From Pyropia yezoensis (lineage: Eukaryota; Rhodophyta; Bangiophyceae; Bangiales; Bangiaceae), in contig CM020618.1 in the NCBI GenBank assembly GCA_009829735.1, forward strand, positions 34,200,894 through 34,264,893: a stretch of DNA of 64,000 bases, in the 5' to 3' direction. Numbering within the stretch: position 1 is the stretch's first letter; each line of letters starts with the position of its first letter. Of the stretch, positions 1-10,596 are shown piece after piece. A program made the position numbers and the translations under genes. Below the pieces are notes generated by a model, which searched no databases, was not told the DNA's origin, and was given only the letters and a program-made list of their open reading frames with translations.

Positions 1-96
1 AATTCAGCCGGCCAATAGAATGTGACCTCTCTGATAAAGTGGGGACCTGGTGCCGAGCTCTCGGTGAGGTGGAAACCACCAACCAGGGAAACCACA

Positions 97-149
97 GCCT
101 TCGTTCTTTGGCGGCCAAAGAACGAAGGCAGGTGCCAAAGAACGAAGGC
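97..149. repeat. Perfect hairpin plus third repeat copy
   Basis: A 15-bp stem (97-111 against 115-129) closes a 3-nt loop. A third copy of the right arm follows directly at 134-149. Bases 1-32 also resemble 4855-4886 (about 27 of 32 matches by eye), so this is probably the end of a dispersed repeat. No gene is visible from 1 to 350. Confidence 0.6.
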
Positions 150-349
150 AAATGAGCCAATCAGATTGAAGGAATGCGGCATCGACCGTGCCAGGTGTCC
201 CCCCGCCACCACCCCGCTCCCCTCCCGCCACCGCGCCCCCCCCCCCCCCGCGGCAGGGCGTGGCTGCGCCCCCCCCCCCGCCACGCTGCGCCGCCGTCCC
301 CCCGGCCGCGTCGTCCCCCCCCCCGGCCGCGCCCACCGCCGCCGTCCCC

Positions 350-502
350 GCGCAGTGGGTCTAAAACCGAGTACCTACATTTCCGTGCAAGACGGCCCTC
401 AGGGGGTCGTGAGGGCCTGCTTACAGAAGCCGACCCTCCCACAGAGGCCGTAAAGGCCATCTTGCACGGAAATGTAGGTACTCGGTCTTAGACCCACTGC
501 GC
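350..502. mobile_element. MITE/foldback element with ~40-bp TIRs
   Basis: Two almost perfect inverted arms of about 40 bp (353-393 and 459-499) begin with GCGCAGTGGGTCTAA and enclose about 65 bp of non-coding sequence. The ends resemble the terminal repeats of the larger element at 55543-57204 (GCGCAGTG start). No clear target-site duplication is visible in the GC-rich flanks. The likely nature is a small non-autonomous DNA transposon; the superfamily is not determinable by eye. Confidence 0.7.
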
Positions 503-1145
503 CGGCCGCGCCGCCCGCCCCACCGCCCCCCCCCCCCCCCCGACTGCGCCGCCCGCCACCGCGGGCTTCCCCGGCCACCCTCGCCTCCGCCCCTGCCCCC
601 GCCGCCGTCGGCAACCCTGCCATCGCTGCCGCCACCGCCGCCGTCCCCGTCCGGCCTCCGCTGCTGCCGCCGGTCACTGGCCGCCGCCACCGCCGCCCCC
701 ACCCCCGCCGCCGCCGGCCGCCGCTACCGCCGGCCGCCGCTGCTGCTGGCTGCTGGTCGCCGCCGCCGCCCGCCACCCCCCTCCGTGGCCGCCGCCCGCT
801 GGCCGCCGCCCGCCGCCCGCCGCTCGCCGCCCGCCGCCCGCTGGCCGCCGCCCGCCGCCCGCCGCTCGCCGCCCGCCGCTCGCCGCCGCCGGCCGCCGCC
901 GCTGCCGTCCGCCGGCCGCTGTCGCGGGCGGCCGTCGCCGGCCGCCGCCGCTGCTGGCTGGTGGCCGCCGCCGCCCCCCGCCGCTCCCCCCGCGGCCGCC
1001 GGCCGGCCGCCGCCGCCGCAGGCGGCCGCCGCCGCCGCAGGCGGCCGCCGCTGGCCGCGGGCGGCCGCCACCGCTGCCGCCGCCCGTGGACCGCCGCCAC
1101 TGCCGGCTGCCGGCCGCCGCCGCTGCTGGCTGCCGGCCGCCGCCC
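503..1145. repeat. CCG/GCC-rich low-complexity block
   Basis: Nearly pure C and G, dominated by CCG/GCC triplets, including a 42-bp unit repeated in tandem around 790-880. Long open frames exist on both strands (Ala/Arg/Gly/Pro only), as expected from the absence of A and T, and are not believed to be genes. Confidence 0.8.
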
Positions 1146-1148
1146 TTA

Positions 1149-1174
1149 CAGCCCTTCTCTGTATGAGACTCCGT
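1149..1174 (+). repeat. 26-bp dispersed repeat, copy 1
   Basis: A 26-bp segment identical to 10571-10596, both lying at an edge of GC-rich low-complexity sequence. Possibly the terminus of a repeat family. From 1175 to 1750 nothing else is recognised. Confidence 0.6.
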
Positions 1175-1752
1175 AGGTATCCCACCCACCCAGATGTGCT
1201 ATCTACGTGCTTGCGATGTCGCATTGATGCTTTACCGGCACGGTATCCAGACCAGTGTCTGCCGACGGATCGACGAGCTTCTCGCTGGCACTTTAGACGA
1301 GCTAGCGGAGCAGTAGCACCGTTTTGGCCATGGAGGGCGCGGGGAAAGAGGGGGTGGAAGGGGTAGAGGGCAAGCGATCTCTCTGAGAGCCCTCCCCCCG
1401 CCCTAGCGGGTGCCGATTCAGGTGTTGAGGGCCTCCGTCCCAAGGTGCCACGCGACCGCAGCAGACTTCGATGCACGGTGCGCTCCTCCGCATTCCTTGG
1501 CCCTGAAACATGCGTCTGGCGTTGACTGGGCTACTCATGCGGGTGGACACCTCTGAACAATATCGAAAAACATACGAGCCACGACCCCGCAGCGCTTGCA
1601 CCGGCGCGTCTCAAAAGAGCGCTCCGCACGCTAGCAGCGACCCCAGTGGACATGACATACAAAAGCGGCAAGGTGGCGAGGGCGATCGCTCAGGAAGCAG
1701 AAGCGACGAAGTATACAGGGGCACCTGCGGGAGAAGGGAGCCGCGGATCACA

Positions 1753-2574
1753 CTAATCTACTTTTGCAAACGCCTCGCGCATGAACTTCTCTGTATTCTG
1801 CAGTCCATACCAGTCGTTATCCTTGCAGCTCGTCGTTAATTCCTCCCCCTTGTACCCGGCCAGTGGCCACTTGCCAAGGGGCAGCCCCTCGGTTAGGCAC
1901 GCGTCAAAATCGATCAGCACAGCCCGGTCATCTTCAGAGACCACGATATTCTGCGGGTTGACGTCGTTATGGCAGTACCCGAGCCCGTGCAAGTGCTTCA
2001 GGGCCGCCCGCACGTCGCGGACCACCTGGTCGATGTCAAGAGGGCGATCCGTCTGCTTGCACCGGATGGTCAGGTCCTCCTCGTGCTCCTCGATGGCAAG
2101 GCCCACAACCTGGGTGCCCTTGACGACGCATCCGTAGTACTTCACGATGTGAACATGGGGGCTGTTCTTCAAAACCTCGTACACGAGAGCCTCAGACTCC
2201 AGGTACTGTTGATGTTCCTTGCACATGACTGGGTCCCCGATCTGGAGAGGACCCAATGTCTTGACGTAAACGTTCGTGCCCAGGGTGTCAGGCGCTCGGG
2301 TGAAGATCGTCGCGTCAAACTTGAAGCATCCTTGCTCCAGGTCAACCCATGCCGGTGGGCCGTTCAAGTGGCCAGGCTGAGCCTTGGCACTCATCAAATC
2401 CTTCAACCTCTTCTGCAATTCCTTGCACTTCCGCCACTCGTTCACGTCCAGGTCCGGTTCAGAGACACGCAGGAAGTAGGAGTCTGAACCGAGCTCGTAG
2501 ATGATGCAGATGTCGACGATCGCCTTCGTCGTGGGGTCTTTGTTAACCGCTGTCCACGACACAAACGGAAGCAT
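1753..2574 (-). CDS. Protein-kinase-like protein
   Basis: The ORF encodes 273 residues from the first in-frame ATG (2574). The frame stays open upstream to 3138 but there contains only Ala/Arg/Pro-rich sequence and no other ATG, so the shorter start is preferred; an upstream exon cannot be excluded. The C-terminal half is a protein-kinase C-lobe. A catalytic loop H-N-D-V-N-P-Q-N lies at about residues 202-209 (Asp 204, Asn 209). The metal-binding DFG is replaced by D-F-D at about 222-224, and a later D-W-Y-G-L resembles subdomain IX. A V-Y-V-K motif and a following E-x-E-A helix could supply the ATP-site Lys and alpha-C Glu; no Gly-rich loop is obvious. The domain is short, ends soon after subdomain IX, and is intronless as seen. 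It is the only convincing single-copy host gene here. The substrate is unknown. Confidence 0.75.
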   Translation of the reverse strand: MLPFVSWTAVNKDPTTKAIVDICIIYELGSDSYFLRVSEPDLDVNEWRKCKELQKRLKDLMSAKAQPGHLNGPPAWVDLEQGCFKFDATIFTRAPDTLGTNVYVKTLGPLQIGDPVMCKEHQQYLESEALVYEVLKNSPHVHIVKYYGCVVKGTQVVGLAIEEHEEDLTIRCKQTDRPLDIDQVVRDVRAALKHLHGLGYCHNDVNPQNIVVSEDDRAVLIDFDACLTEGLPLGKWPLAGYKGEELTTSCKDNDWYGLQNTEKFMREAFAKVD

Positions 2575-3369
2575 GATGATGGGCGCCTGCCACGGGAATC
2601 TTCCAACCGCGGGCCACAGCGGAAGTGGCAGCCTGCGGCGCACTAACGCCGGCGGCGGCGGCAGCAACGGACCACAGAGAGCGGCGGCGGGCCGTGCGCG
2701 ACGACGGCAACGAATGGTAGCCCCGTAAGGCGGGCAGCAGCCACAGAGACGAGCAAGAGCAGCAGCGCTGGGCCGCCTCGCACCGGAGCCGGGAGTGACG
2801 AACACGGCCAGCACTGCGCCGTGGACAGCAACGGCCGCGGCGGCGGCGGCGGCGGCGGGCAGCTCCGAACCGTGGCCGGAGCCGGGGCGGCAGCGGTGGC
2901 TAGCACCGCGACGCTCACGTCGGAACGCTCCGCAGTGTGAGGGTGACAGCGGAGAGAGGCAGGCGGGGGTCCCAGTAATATAACACTGGGAAGGGGGCGG
3001 GGGGTGGTGGGCGCGATCGCAATGGCGCGCGGCGCGGCGGGGGGAGATGCTGGCAAAGGGGCCAAGCAGAAAAGGAGGCGACGGCCCACCGAGGATAAAC
3101 CAGGAGAATAGCGCGGTGGCACCGAGCCGGGATAACACCAGCCTTGACGGACGGGCATTTTACGGTCAAGGAGGGTTGCTTTCTTGGGGAGGTGTTGGCA
3201 CGGCGGGGGTGGGTTCAGTATATGGTTAAACGAGTCCATCTCGAGGCTGAATCCACCAATGAATCGAGGGTCACACAGGGGGGGGTTCGACGTTTACCAC
3301 GGAGAAATCCAAGCACTGGCGGGGGATAAGAGACCCTCTTCAATCGCCGCATTTATATGAGGGGTGGTC

Positions 3370-4690
3370 CCAGATACGATGTGGCATGTGGCGAAGCGAT
3401 TGTGGCAAGCTTTGGCGTGATCTCATTGGCTATTCTTTACCTGGGCCATCCCGGGATCTCGCCACAATCGCGCGGCCGCAGCCGAGTGGCTTGTGGCGAA
3501 AGCCATGTGGCGCCACATTGTGGCAGACGAGCCCGTGCAGTTTCTCACGTCTTCACGCCCAGACCAGTTGCTGCAAAGAGGAACTTGGAAAGTCCTCCAC
3601 GATCCTGAAGGCGTCGGGCCGTGTCTTGCGCGCAGGCCGCGCCGCCGCCGCCGGGTCTCTGCGCGCCCGCTCCCCGCCACTGTGCGCCGCAGCTTCTTTT
3701 GCCTGCCGGTCGTGTTGTCTCTTCCCGCCACAGTTCAAGCGCCGCCAAACGTCACCTATGATCCTGCGCAGGACAAGGCCGTTATGATGGTATGGCTGCA
3801 GTGAGGGGGGGGGTGGGTGTTCAGGCGGGGGTTGGCGGAGGGGGGGCGGGGGCGTGGGGGGGCGGGTATTCCTACTCAGGTAAATGATCATATTATTGTA
3901 CTGCAGCTTGTCACAAAGGTCCAGGTCTGAGAATGTCCCGGAACGACCTCGTGGTTGTGGCACCCGGTTTGTGGCGCCACAATCGCTTCGCCACACGCCG
4001 CCACGAAGTCTCGGACCACCTCTGAGGGGCGTTCCGAGACATTGTCGCGGCGATGTGGCGAAGCGATTGTGGCGCCACAAACAGGGCGCCACAACCATCA
4101 AACCGTTCCGAGACATCCTCGCACTCAGACCTTCATGGCAACGCGCAGTACATTAATTAAACCAAAAATGAGAGCGAGAATACAGCCTGCCCACAGCTCA
4201 TGTTCTCTCCGAGGCGTGTTCAGGCGTATGCTGACGTGCGGGTTGGCAGGAGATGGCGGCCCAGCAGTGGTGAAGAGGACGCAGCATCGCTGGTGGCAAC
4301 CTTGCTCAGGGGCTCGTGGGCGCTTCGACTGAGGCGGAATCATATGGCGAGGGCCAGAGGGCGAAAAAGAGGCTGCGGGGCGCTCCGTCGTCGTCGACTA
4401 CGCAGATCGGTCATGCCGCCGGCAGGGGCCTTCAACAGTTCTGAATTCCTCGTCTACACGACCAGTCCGTGTGTGAAGTCCCAAAGACAAATATGGGCTC
4501 GACTGCCACATTGTGGCGCCACATTGCTTTCGCCACAAGCCACTCGGTTGTGGCGCCACGTTTGTGGCGGCGGCCCCCGGTGCCCCGCTTCGGAAGCAGC
4601 CAATCAAATCACGAGAAAGCTCGCCACAATCGCCTCGCCAGACGCCACGTCGTGTCTCGGCCATGTCTGACATCCACTGACGTGGCCCAG
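3370..4690. repeat. Large nested foldback rich in GTGGCGCCAC
   Basis: Outer arms of about 250 bp (roughly 3378-3620 and 4420-4670) are diverged inverted copies, each with GTGGCTTGTGGCGAAAGC and GTGGCGCCACA. They flank an inner, cleaner foldback (3888-4160). The palindrome TTGTGGCGCCACAA and its relatives recur many times. No ORF in the region looks coding. The arrangement looks like a foldback transposon or nested MITEs. Confidence 0.65.
3888..4160. mobile_element. Inner foldback element, ~125-bp arms
   Basis: The left arm (3893-4005) and right arm (4055-4160) pair over almost their whole length. They share ATTGTACTGC-like ends, a GGTCTGAG block, TCGGAACG and GTGGTTGTGGC, with the GTGGCGCCACAATCGCTTCG core perfectly mirrored. 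The loop is only about 50 bp. The flanks show no certain target duplication. Confidence 0.65.
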
Positions 4691-5301
4691 GCAGAGCCAC
4701 AATGTCCGTCTGGGGCCTCACAGTTTCAGGCCCGTTCCAAGAAATCGGAGGCAATCACGCTCTTCCGGTGCGATCATACGTCGATTTAAGCCCCAATCGA
4801 CGCCTACCGCTTGATCCCCTCAGGATCGGGTGCCTTGCACATACGAGATTCCCAATTCAGCCTGCCACTAGAATCTGACGTCTCTGTTCACGTGCTCGAC
4901 CTATCCTGGCCGTACCTGCTAACGGATGGCCCGCAGCGCAGCAAGGTCGTCGTGCATCAGCCTATGGAATCCTTGGGATTACACTAGGTTACTTCACGAT
5001 AAAAAAATCCTGCAGGTTTTTTCCGAAGCATACGGACACCCGCGGGGCACAAGAACATGAGCAAACGAATATACGGTCGAGAGAATTTCTCACAAGTGGT
5101 CGGATCTGGGTAGCCTCCAGAAAGCGCGAGAGGGGCCCCCCAACGCCCTCGGGGGTGCGGAAGGCAGACAAGCGGGGGGGGGGTGCGGCTGGCAGACAAG
5201 GGGGGGAGGGTGCGGCAGGGCAGCAGCGCGGGGGTTTTTCCGCACCCCCCCCCCCGCGCTGCTGGGGGCGCATCGGAGGATCCTCCCCCTGCACCCCATC
5301 T
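4691..5301. other. Intergenic, no gene seen
   Basis: It contains a diverged copy of the window's first 32 bases (4855-4886) and G- and C-homopolymer-rich stretches around 5155-5265 that form imperfect inverted repeats with a GGGTTTTTCCGCACCCC core. No coding sequence is recognised. Confidence 0.5.
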
Positions 5302-5754
5302 ATTGCAGTTCTCCCAATTTTGTCCCATGTGGACAAGAGCAAGAGCAAACTGTGCTTGACCAATGATATGACTCAGATGCTGCCTCTCTGGCCAATGACT
5401 GCTTTGCATGAGGGTCCGTTGTTGTACCAACAGTGTGATCGGGGATTCTCACGGGATTTCTGACCACTTCGAGGGCAGAACAAGCACCGGCTGAGCGCTT
5501 CGCACTGTTCTTGACAGATAAGACCTGAGATAAAGGGCCAACCGGCGAGATCGGACGAAAAAACAAGAGTGTTTCGACCAACCAGCGTTCGTTGCGAGAG
5601 CAGTTGTGGCCATAGCCAATCATCAGCTTCTTCCGACAGACGTGTTGCAGCACGCCATTGGTAAGCCCTCTGCTGCCAGCATGCGATTGGCCCTTGCTCT
5701 TGTACACTTGCTCTTGCTCTTGTCCACATGGGACAAGATTCGGAAAACTGCAAT
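5302..5754. mobile_element. Foldback element with ~65-bp terminal arms
   Basis: The first and last about 65 bp are inverted copies (starting ATTGCAGTT and ending AACTGCAAT), both containing GTCCCATGTGGACAAGAGCA or its complement. Weaker pairing continues to about 120 bp inward with CCAAT-rich sequence. There is no coding potential in the 220-bp centre. A non-autonomous DNA element is likely. Confidence 0.65.
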
Positions 5755-6360
5755 ACCTTTGACATTCCCCGTGCCCCCATTCCACCTGCCCCATGCCCGC
5801 CCCTCCCCCCGGCCTTTCCCTCTGTCCCCCTCCCTCATTCCCCTCTGCCCTCCTCCCGCCTTCCCCTCCCCCCCCCCCGACCGGCCGACGTGCAGGTGGG
5901 AGGGAGCGCGCCCAAGGGCAGGTGGGGGCGCCTCCCCTCCACCTTCCCCTTGCCCCGCCCTGTCCTTCCCTATTGCCCCCTTGCCGCCTTCCCCTCCACC
6001 CCCCTTCCTGCCGTCGCCCAATCCCATTCCCACCCGTGGACCTCATGCTATCAAGTGCAGCCATCACCGCCGCTGCACCTGCCCCTCCTATACTTCCCGT
6101 CGCCCCCTTTGCCTCAAGCCCACCCAGTGCAGGCACCTTTTTCACCCCTCCCGCCGCCCGCAGGTACGCGCCGCGCCACCCAGCCCTTCCGCAGCCACCC
6201 TTCGTCAGCCTCACTCCCATGCACCCTCCCTTCATGTCCTGTGCTGTCCTTGCGCCCACGGAAAGCGAAGCGTCCACCCGCCTCCCGCACCGCCTCAACC
6301 ACTACCCGCCCCTGGAGGGGGCCTGGGGCGCGCTCGCCCGCGCCTCTCAGCTAGGAACTT
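5755..6360. repeat. Pyrimidine-rich tract
   Basis: About 600 bp are strongly C+T rich on the plus strand. The resulting Pro/Ser/Leu-rich open frames, present in all three plus frames, are composition artefacts. A TATAAAA motif at 6384-6390 follows, but no gene was recognised downstream of it. Confidence 0.6.
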
Positions 6361-7600
6361 CTCGTATGAGCGGCTTTTCCTCCTATAAAAAGCATACTTA
6401 TCTCTCCTAGGGCCATCCCCATCACAAGCCTCTTGAGGCGGGGGATGCGGTAAAAACGGGGGGGGGTGCGGTTTTTTCCGGCCGGATCGTTTTTATCGTG
6501 AAAACCCCCCCTTCTGCGCCGCACCCCCCGGCTTCTCCAGGGGTCCATCCAGCGTTTTCGTGAGTCAACACGGGGAGAATGTGAGCCACGAACAAAACTA
6601 TGTGACGAATTCAAAGAACCGAAAACTTGGGCAGATTTCTCCCCCTACGGTTCCGCACCGGAACTTGCGGTCGTGAAACAGCCTACTTGCACCTCATGAC
6701 CTCGACCACCGTAAATTTTGACACGAAATATACATATAGTATTGACTTTTGGAACACATGTTGGCCTCGGGTAGGTTTCGAATAGTCACCTCCCGTCACC
6801 GTCTTGCCACCTGGGCTACGCCCAACTGTCCGCCCCCGCACCCATCCCCTCTCTCACTATCCATTTGGTCCATTCTCGCGCTCTCCATCCACAGGCAACC
6901 CAGTCGCCCCCCCGCTTCACACATCCGGGGAGGCTCCCGTTCTCCCGCCACCCCTCCGAGAGGCGTTGGCACATCCGCAGCTATAAGTACGTATGAGTTC
7001 AGACAGCCACCGACCAAGGCATACCCCGGCAGCGGCTGGTAGTCCCTTGCAACCAGCCCTCCAGGAACTCCCTCCGTCTCTTCCCCACATTTGTCCCCTC
7101 TCACCCATCCCCCTTCCCCCCTCCTCCAAGCTGTTCCCAAAAGTCATTCCAACCCGCCCTACGCGCCGTAGGACAGCACCTTGCCGCCGTTGAGAGACTG
7201 CATCTGCCACTCCGTCAGCACCACCACCCCCGATTCGAGGAGCGCGCGGCCGAGGCGAGCCAGCTGTGCCTGGATCGCCGTGATGACCTCCCCCCGGCAT
7301 AACCCAGGTGACGCCTTCGGAGCACGGCGGCGTCGTCAGCTTTTGCCAGGCGGCGGGATGGCCTCGACCCACGCCAACACACCCCACGCCCCCGCTCCGC
7401 ACAAATCCTCACCTTTTTCTAAATTGAAAAGCACCCCACCCCCTCCCCTCGCATCGTTCTCCTCGAGTCATCAGCGAGAGCTGCCCGAGAAAGCCGCACG
7501 CCGACGCCGCCATCAAAGGCCGTTCATAAGATGGCGCCCCCTCCTCACCCCCTTAGCGCTCCCTCTCCACCATGGTATGTATCCACTATAGTGCTCCTCT
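6361..7600. other. Intergenic, no gene seen
   Basis: Mixed-composition sequence with short G- and C-runs (6450-6530) and many short open frames without recognisable motifs. Nothing can be supported as a gene. Confidence 0.4.
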
Positions 7601-7825
7601 TGGATGTCCAAAAATGTCAGTCCTACACGCCGCTCTCTTCACCGCATGCCAGAGAGATACATGGCGAGCAGGAAATACTCAAATATGTCCATGTTTTCAG
7701 ATGACACGGGAAGCTCTAATCAAAATTCAAATACATCCCTAATCCAAGCACAAATCTCGTATGTGCATGTCACCCAAGCCTCCCCTCACGCGCAATCCCG
7801 GGGATTTGCGGTCTCCCCAGGTCGA

Positions 7826-7985
7826 ATGACTGTAGACTTTTCCCGGCTGATGATTGGCGGCGCGAGGGTGCAAAATCTCCCTGATGATCTGGTGCAGTCC
7901 TTCGACGGTTGTCCCCACACAGGGGATCTTGTCATGATTCACACAGGTCGTCTTGTCCAGCGCAGTGGTGCTTTAAGGGAGGTTC
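7826..7985 (+). repeat. Diverged direct repeat, copy 1
   Basis: About 150 bp matching 8779-8925 in the same orientation, sharing TCCCGGC-GATGATTGGC, GCGCGAGGGTGCA, TGATGATCTGGT and CACA-AGGTCGT blocks. The pair brackets the 8153-8273 foldback, suggesting ends of one decayed repeat unit. Short open frames here (7604-8170) have no recognisable domain. Confidence 0.55.
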
Positions 7986-8152
7986 AGGAAAACGCCCTAA
8001 ATCGGGTTTGCGGGTTGCGGATGCGATTGTGGACCCCCTGTCACAGTACCGTCCGACCGAGCATTCTCTATTTTTTTTGCGTACCTTCTGTGGCCGTTTC
8101 GTCGGGCGACGTGCGCTGCATACGACCATCACGTGAAGCACCATGCGCTGTG

Positions 8153-8273
8153 CTACTGTGCTTCCTGTAAAAGGTGGATGTTGAAGGTACCTGAGGTGAG
8201 GGATCCATTCGTCCAGACAGCGATTTTCATCACCTTCACGTACCGTCAATATCCATTTTTTACAGGAAGCACT
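8153..8273. repeat. Foldback with ~43-bp arms
   Basis: Arms at 8159-8200 and about 8226-8268 are inverted copies (GTGCTTCCTGTAAAA start) separated by about 25 bp. Weaker complementarity extends outward towards 8100 and 8340. Confidence 0.6.
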
Positions 8274-8778
8274 ATACAAGAGCATTTAACGCGGCAGGGC
8301 GTATGTCTTCCGGCCATCACCGTCGTGTGCGCCCCACAGCAGCTGTCAAAAAAGACCCGCAGAATACTGTGGAAACGAGAAACCCGCTGTGAAAGGGGCC
8401 TAAAACCGCGCATTTTTCAGGTGGATGTGCTAGACGTTAAAAAGTGCTGATTGGCTGATAGTCGCCCAGTCATCAAGACAAGACCGCATGCTGAGTTTTT
8501 ATTGGTTGATCCTCGCGAGGTCGTTACCCAGAGCCTTCCCGCAAACGTGTGCTCCTCAAAGTTCTGCATAGGGCCCGCAGCGTTTGCGCAAAAACCGAGA
8601 AAAAACGGCGTGCCACGGCCATCCGCGAACCGCCTGTGGACTCTCCTGAGAGTCCATAAACAGGACAAAACGGGCTCTTTCTGCAACTCGCTTCAAGAAC
8701 CACTGCGCAGTGGGGCGGTGGCTGGTCGCCTCGGCGCGCGTGCAATACTCGGGCGCCGAGACTCGTTTGATGAAGGAG

Positions 8779-8925
8779 GCCAGACTACTCCCGGCCGATG
8801 ATTGGCAGCGCGAGGGTGCAGCTCTCCATGATGATCTGGTTTGGTCCAGAGGCTGAAAAAGACTTCACCCGAGATTGTGTGATGGTTCACATAGGTCGTG
8901 TCGTCCAGTGGGAAAGTGCCGGCAC
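8779..8925 (+). repeat. Diverged direct repeat, copy 2
   Basis: Second copy of the 7826-7985 segment, with scattered substitutions and a short replaced stretch in the middle. No coding sequence is evident between the two copies. Confidence 0.55.
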
Positions 8926-9139
8926 GTCGCCTCCGCGCTGGTGCAGCACTGAATAGATCGTACCGGGCTGTTCGCTGCGCTGAGTGCGAGGCCTACATAA
9001 AGGTGGTCATTGCGCGCGACATGCGCCTGCACCCGAACTCTTCAGCACACAGACTCCTCTGCACCCACGCCACCCACCTGCGACCTACACTAGCCTGCAC
9101 CCACACCAACTGGCACCCACACCACCGTCTCCATCTGCA

Positions 9140-9828
9140 TGTAGTTTACGGGCGCCATGGGTGCACGTGCGCTTGCATCTGCATGCACCAAGACTGTGGC
9201 GTTCTGGACTTTGGAGACAGGCGGGCCCTCGGTGAGGTGACTTGGGACCCGGCCGGCAGCGGTACGTGGAACCCTACGCTGGCAGGGGATCCTTGGCCAG
9301 GTGGCCCGGTGTTGTGGCGACACACCCGGAGTCCTGATTGGCCCAGCCGACTGGAGGACTTGCCCGCGTTGTGGGCCTGCTGACCCTCTGTCATTTACTT
9401 GATTTTCGTATTTGTTTTCCATGCGTGATTTCGTGTCTTTCCCCTTTTTACCCACTGGGGTTTCTTCTGGGGATTGACATTTGTGTGTGGGGGGATTTTC
9501 GCTTGCTTTTCGATAGTTGGCCCGGTGAGTGGGCGATGCCTTCCTGGCATTAGGCCCACTGGGGGGCGCCCTCTGGGGGCCCCGCTCGGGGCCCCTGGAG
9601 GGGCCAGGGGGGAGGTTCTTGAGGGTAGCTCCTGGGTCTCCCCGGGGCCATCTTGTAAAATCAACAGTGCTTTGGGTTCTTGCTCCCTCGGGCTTTTGTC
9701 CTTGTTACCTTTACCTCTGACGGGGTGGGCGAGGGGACCACGCTTGGACTCTTACCTGTTCCTTCCTGGCCAGTCTGTGGTTTCCTGTGTGTGGTGGTTG
9801 AGGGGTCCGATCGGGCCTTAACGTTACA
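9140..9828 (+). mobile_element. Solo family-C-type LTR
   Basis: From about 9195 to 9828 the sequence matches the family-C 3' LTR at 58587-59313 in the opposite orientation. Shared blocks are GACTTGGGACCCGGC, GATTTCGTGTCTTTCCCC, GGGGATTGACATTTGTGTG and ATCTTGTAAAATCAACAG. A TGTAGTTTACGG at 9140 and ACGTTACA at 9828 give plausible TG...CA ends (about 690 bp). No target duplication is seen. No gag or pol lies nearby, so this is a solo or heavily diverged LTR. From 9829 to 10570 nothing else is recognised. Confidence 0.65.
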
Positions 9829-10570
9829 AAGACCATATGTACCCCAGTGTACAAGACGACCAGGTCTGGCCGAGCGACTTCCACCGTCGACCACTTGGTG
9901 GACTGCGGAGATAAGAAATGCCCTACATCGACTTCCGCCATGAGCCAGTGGACATCTACGACAAGATGTGGCACGCGCGCACGGCGTCAGGGTGCTGCGC
10001 CGGGGTCCGACAGGGAGGCTCCCAGAGGTAGCTCGCACGTCAAGAAACACGGTTTCCTCGCTTAGCTGTTCTCTGGCTCGGCACAAGTTTGTAGTGTAGC
10101 GTAAGCCAGTTTTCTCTGGGTGTGTGATCATTGTGGGGTCGGGGGGGGGTTGAGGCTTGCGATGCTCTGCTTGCATGAGTCAGTCGGTTCTGCACGTATA
10201 GCTGCTGATGCAATCTTGATTGTCAATGGTCTCATTTGCACGCGATGACCGCTCTGACTCTTCGATAGCTGCTTATACACGCCAACAGCATGTGTATCCT
10301 GCCAGCCTGCGCAGGTGTGCGGGAGTAGCTATAGTGGTAACCCCACGCTGCTGGTGTGGCGAGGCTCTACGAGCAGGGAGAGAGTGCTTCCGAGTGTGTC
10401 TCCAAGAGCAGTCCTATGGCCCTGGCGTACGGCAGCCCCCTTCATGCTCGTCAACTCCGCATCCGCCACTGCCGCCATAGCCGTCGCTATGGCAGCTGCC
10501 GCCTTAGTCGGTGCGGCAACGTGAGATGTGAACAGTATGGCTGCCACGAGCAACTCCATCACCACCCTTC

Positions 10571-10596
10571 CAGCCCTTCTCTGTATGAGACTCCGT
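10571..10596 (+). repeat. 26-bp dispersed repeat, copy 2
   Basis: Identical over 26 bp to 1149-1174 and in the same orientation; GC-rich sequence follows here, whereas it precedes copy 1. Confidence 0.6.

Noticed and set aside
503..1476. Very long ORFs on both strands of the CCG-rich block
   Set aside because: Nearly no A/T means nearly no stop codons; translations are Ala/Arg/Gly/Pro only and appear in all frames.
1753..3138. 461-aa form of the kinase
   Set aside because: The upstream 188 codons begin with GTG, contain no ATG and are low complexity.
5728..6410. Three overlapping Pro-rich ORFs
   Set aside because: All arise from one pyrimidine-rich tract; no domain and no preference for one frame.
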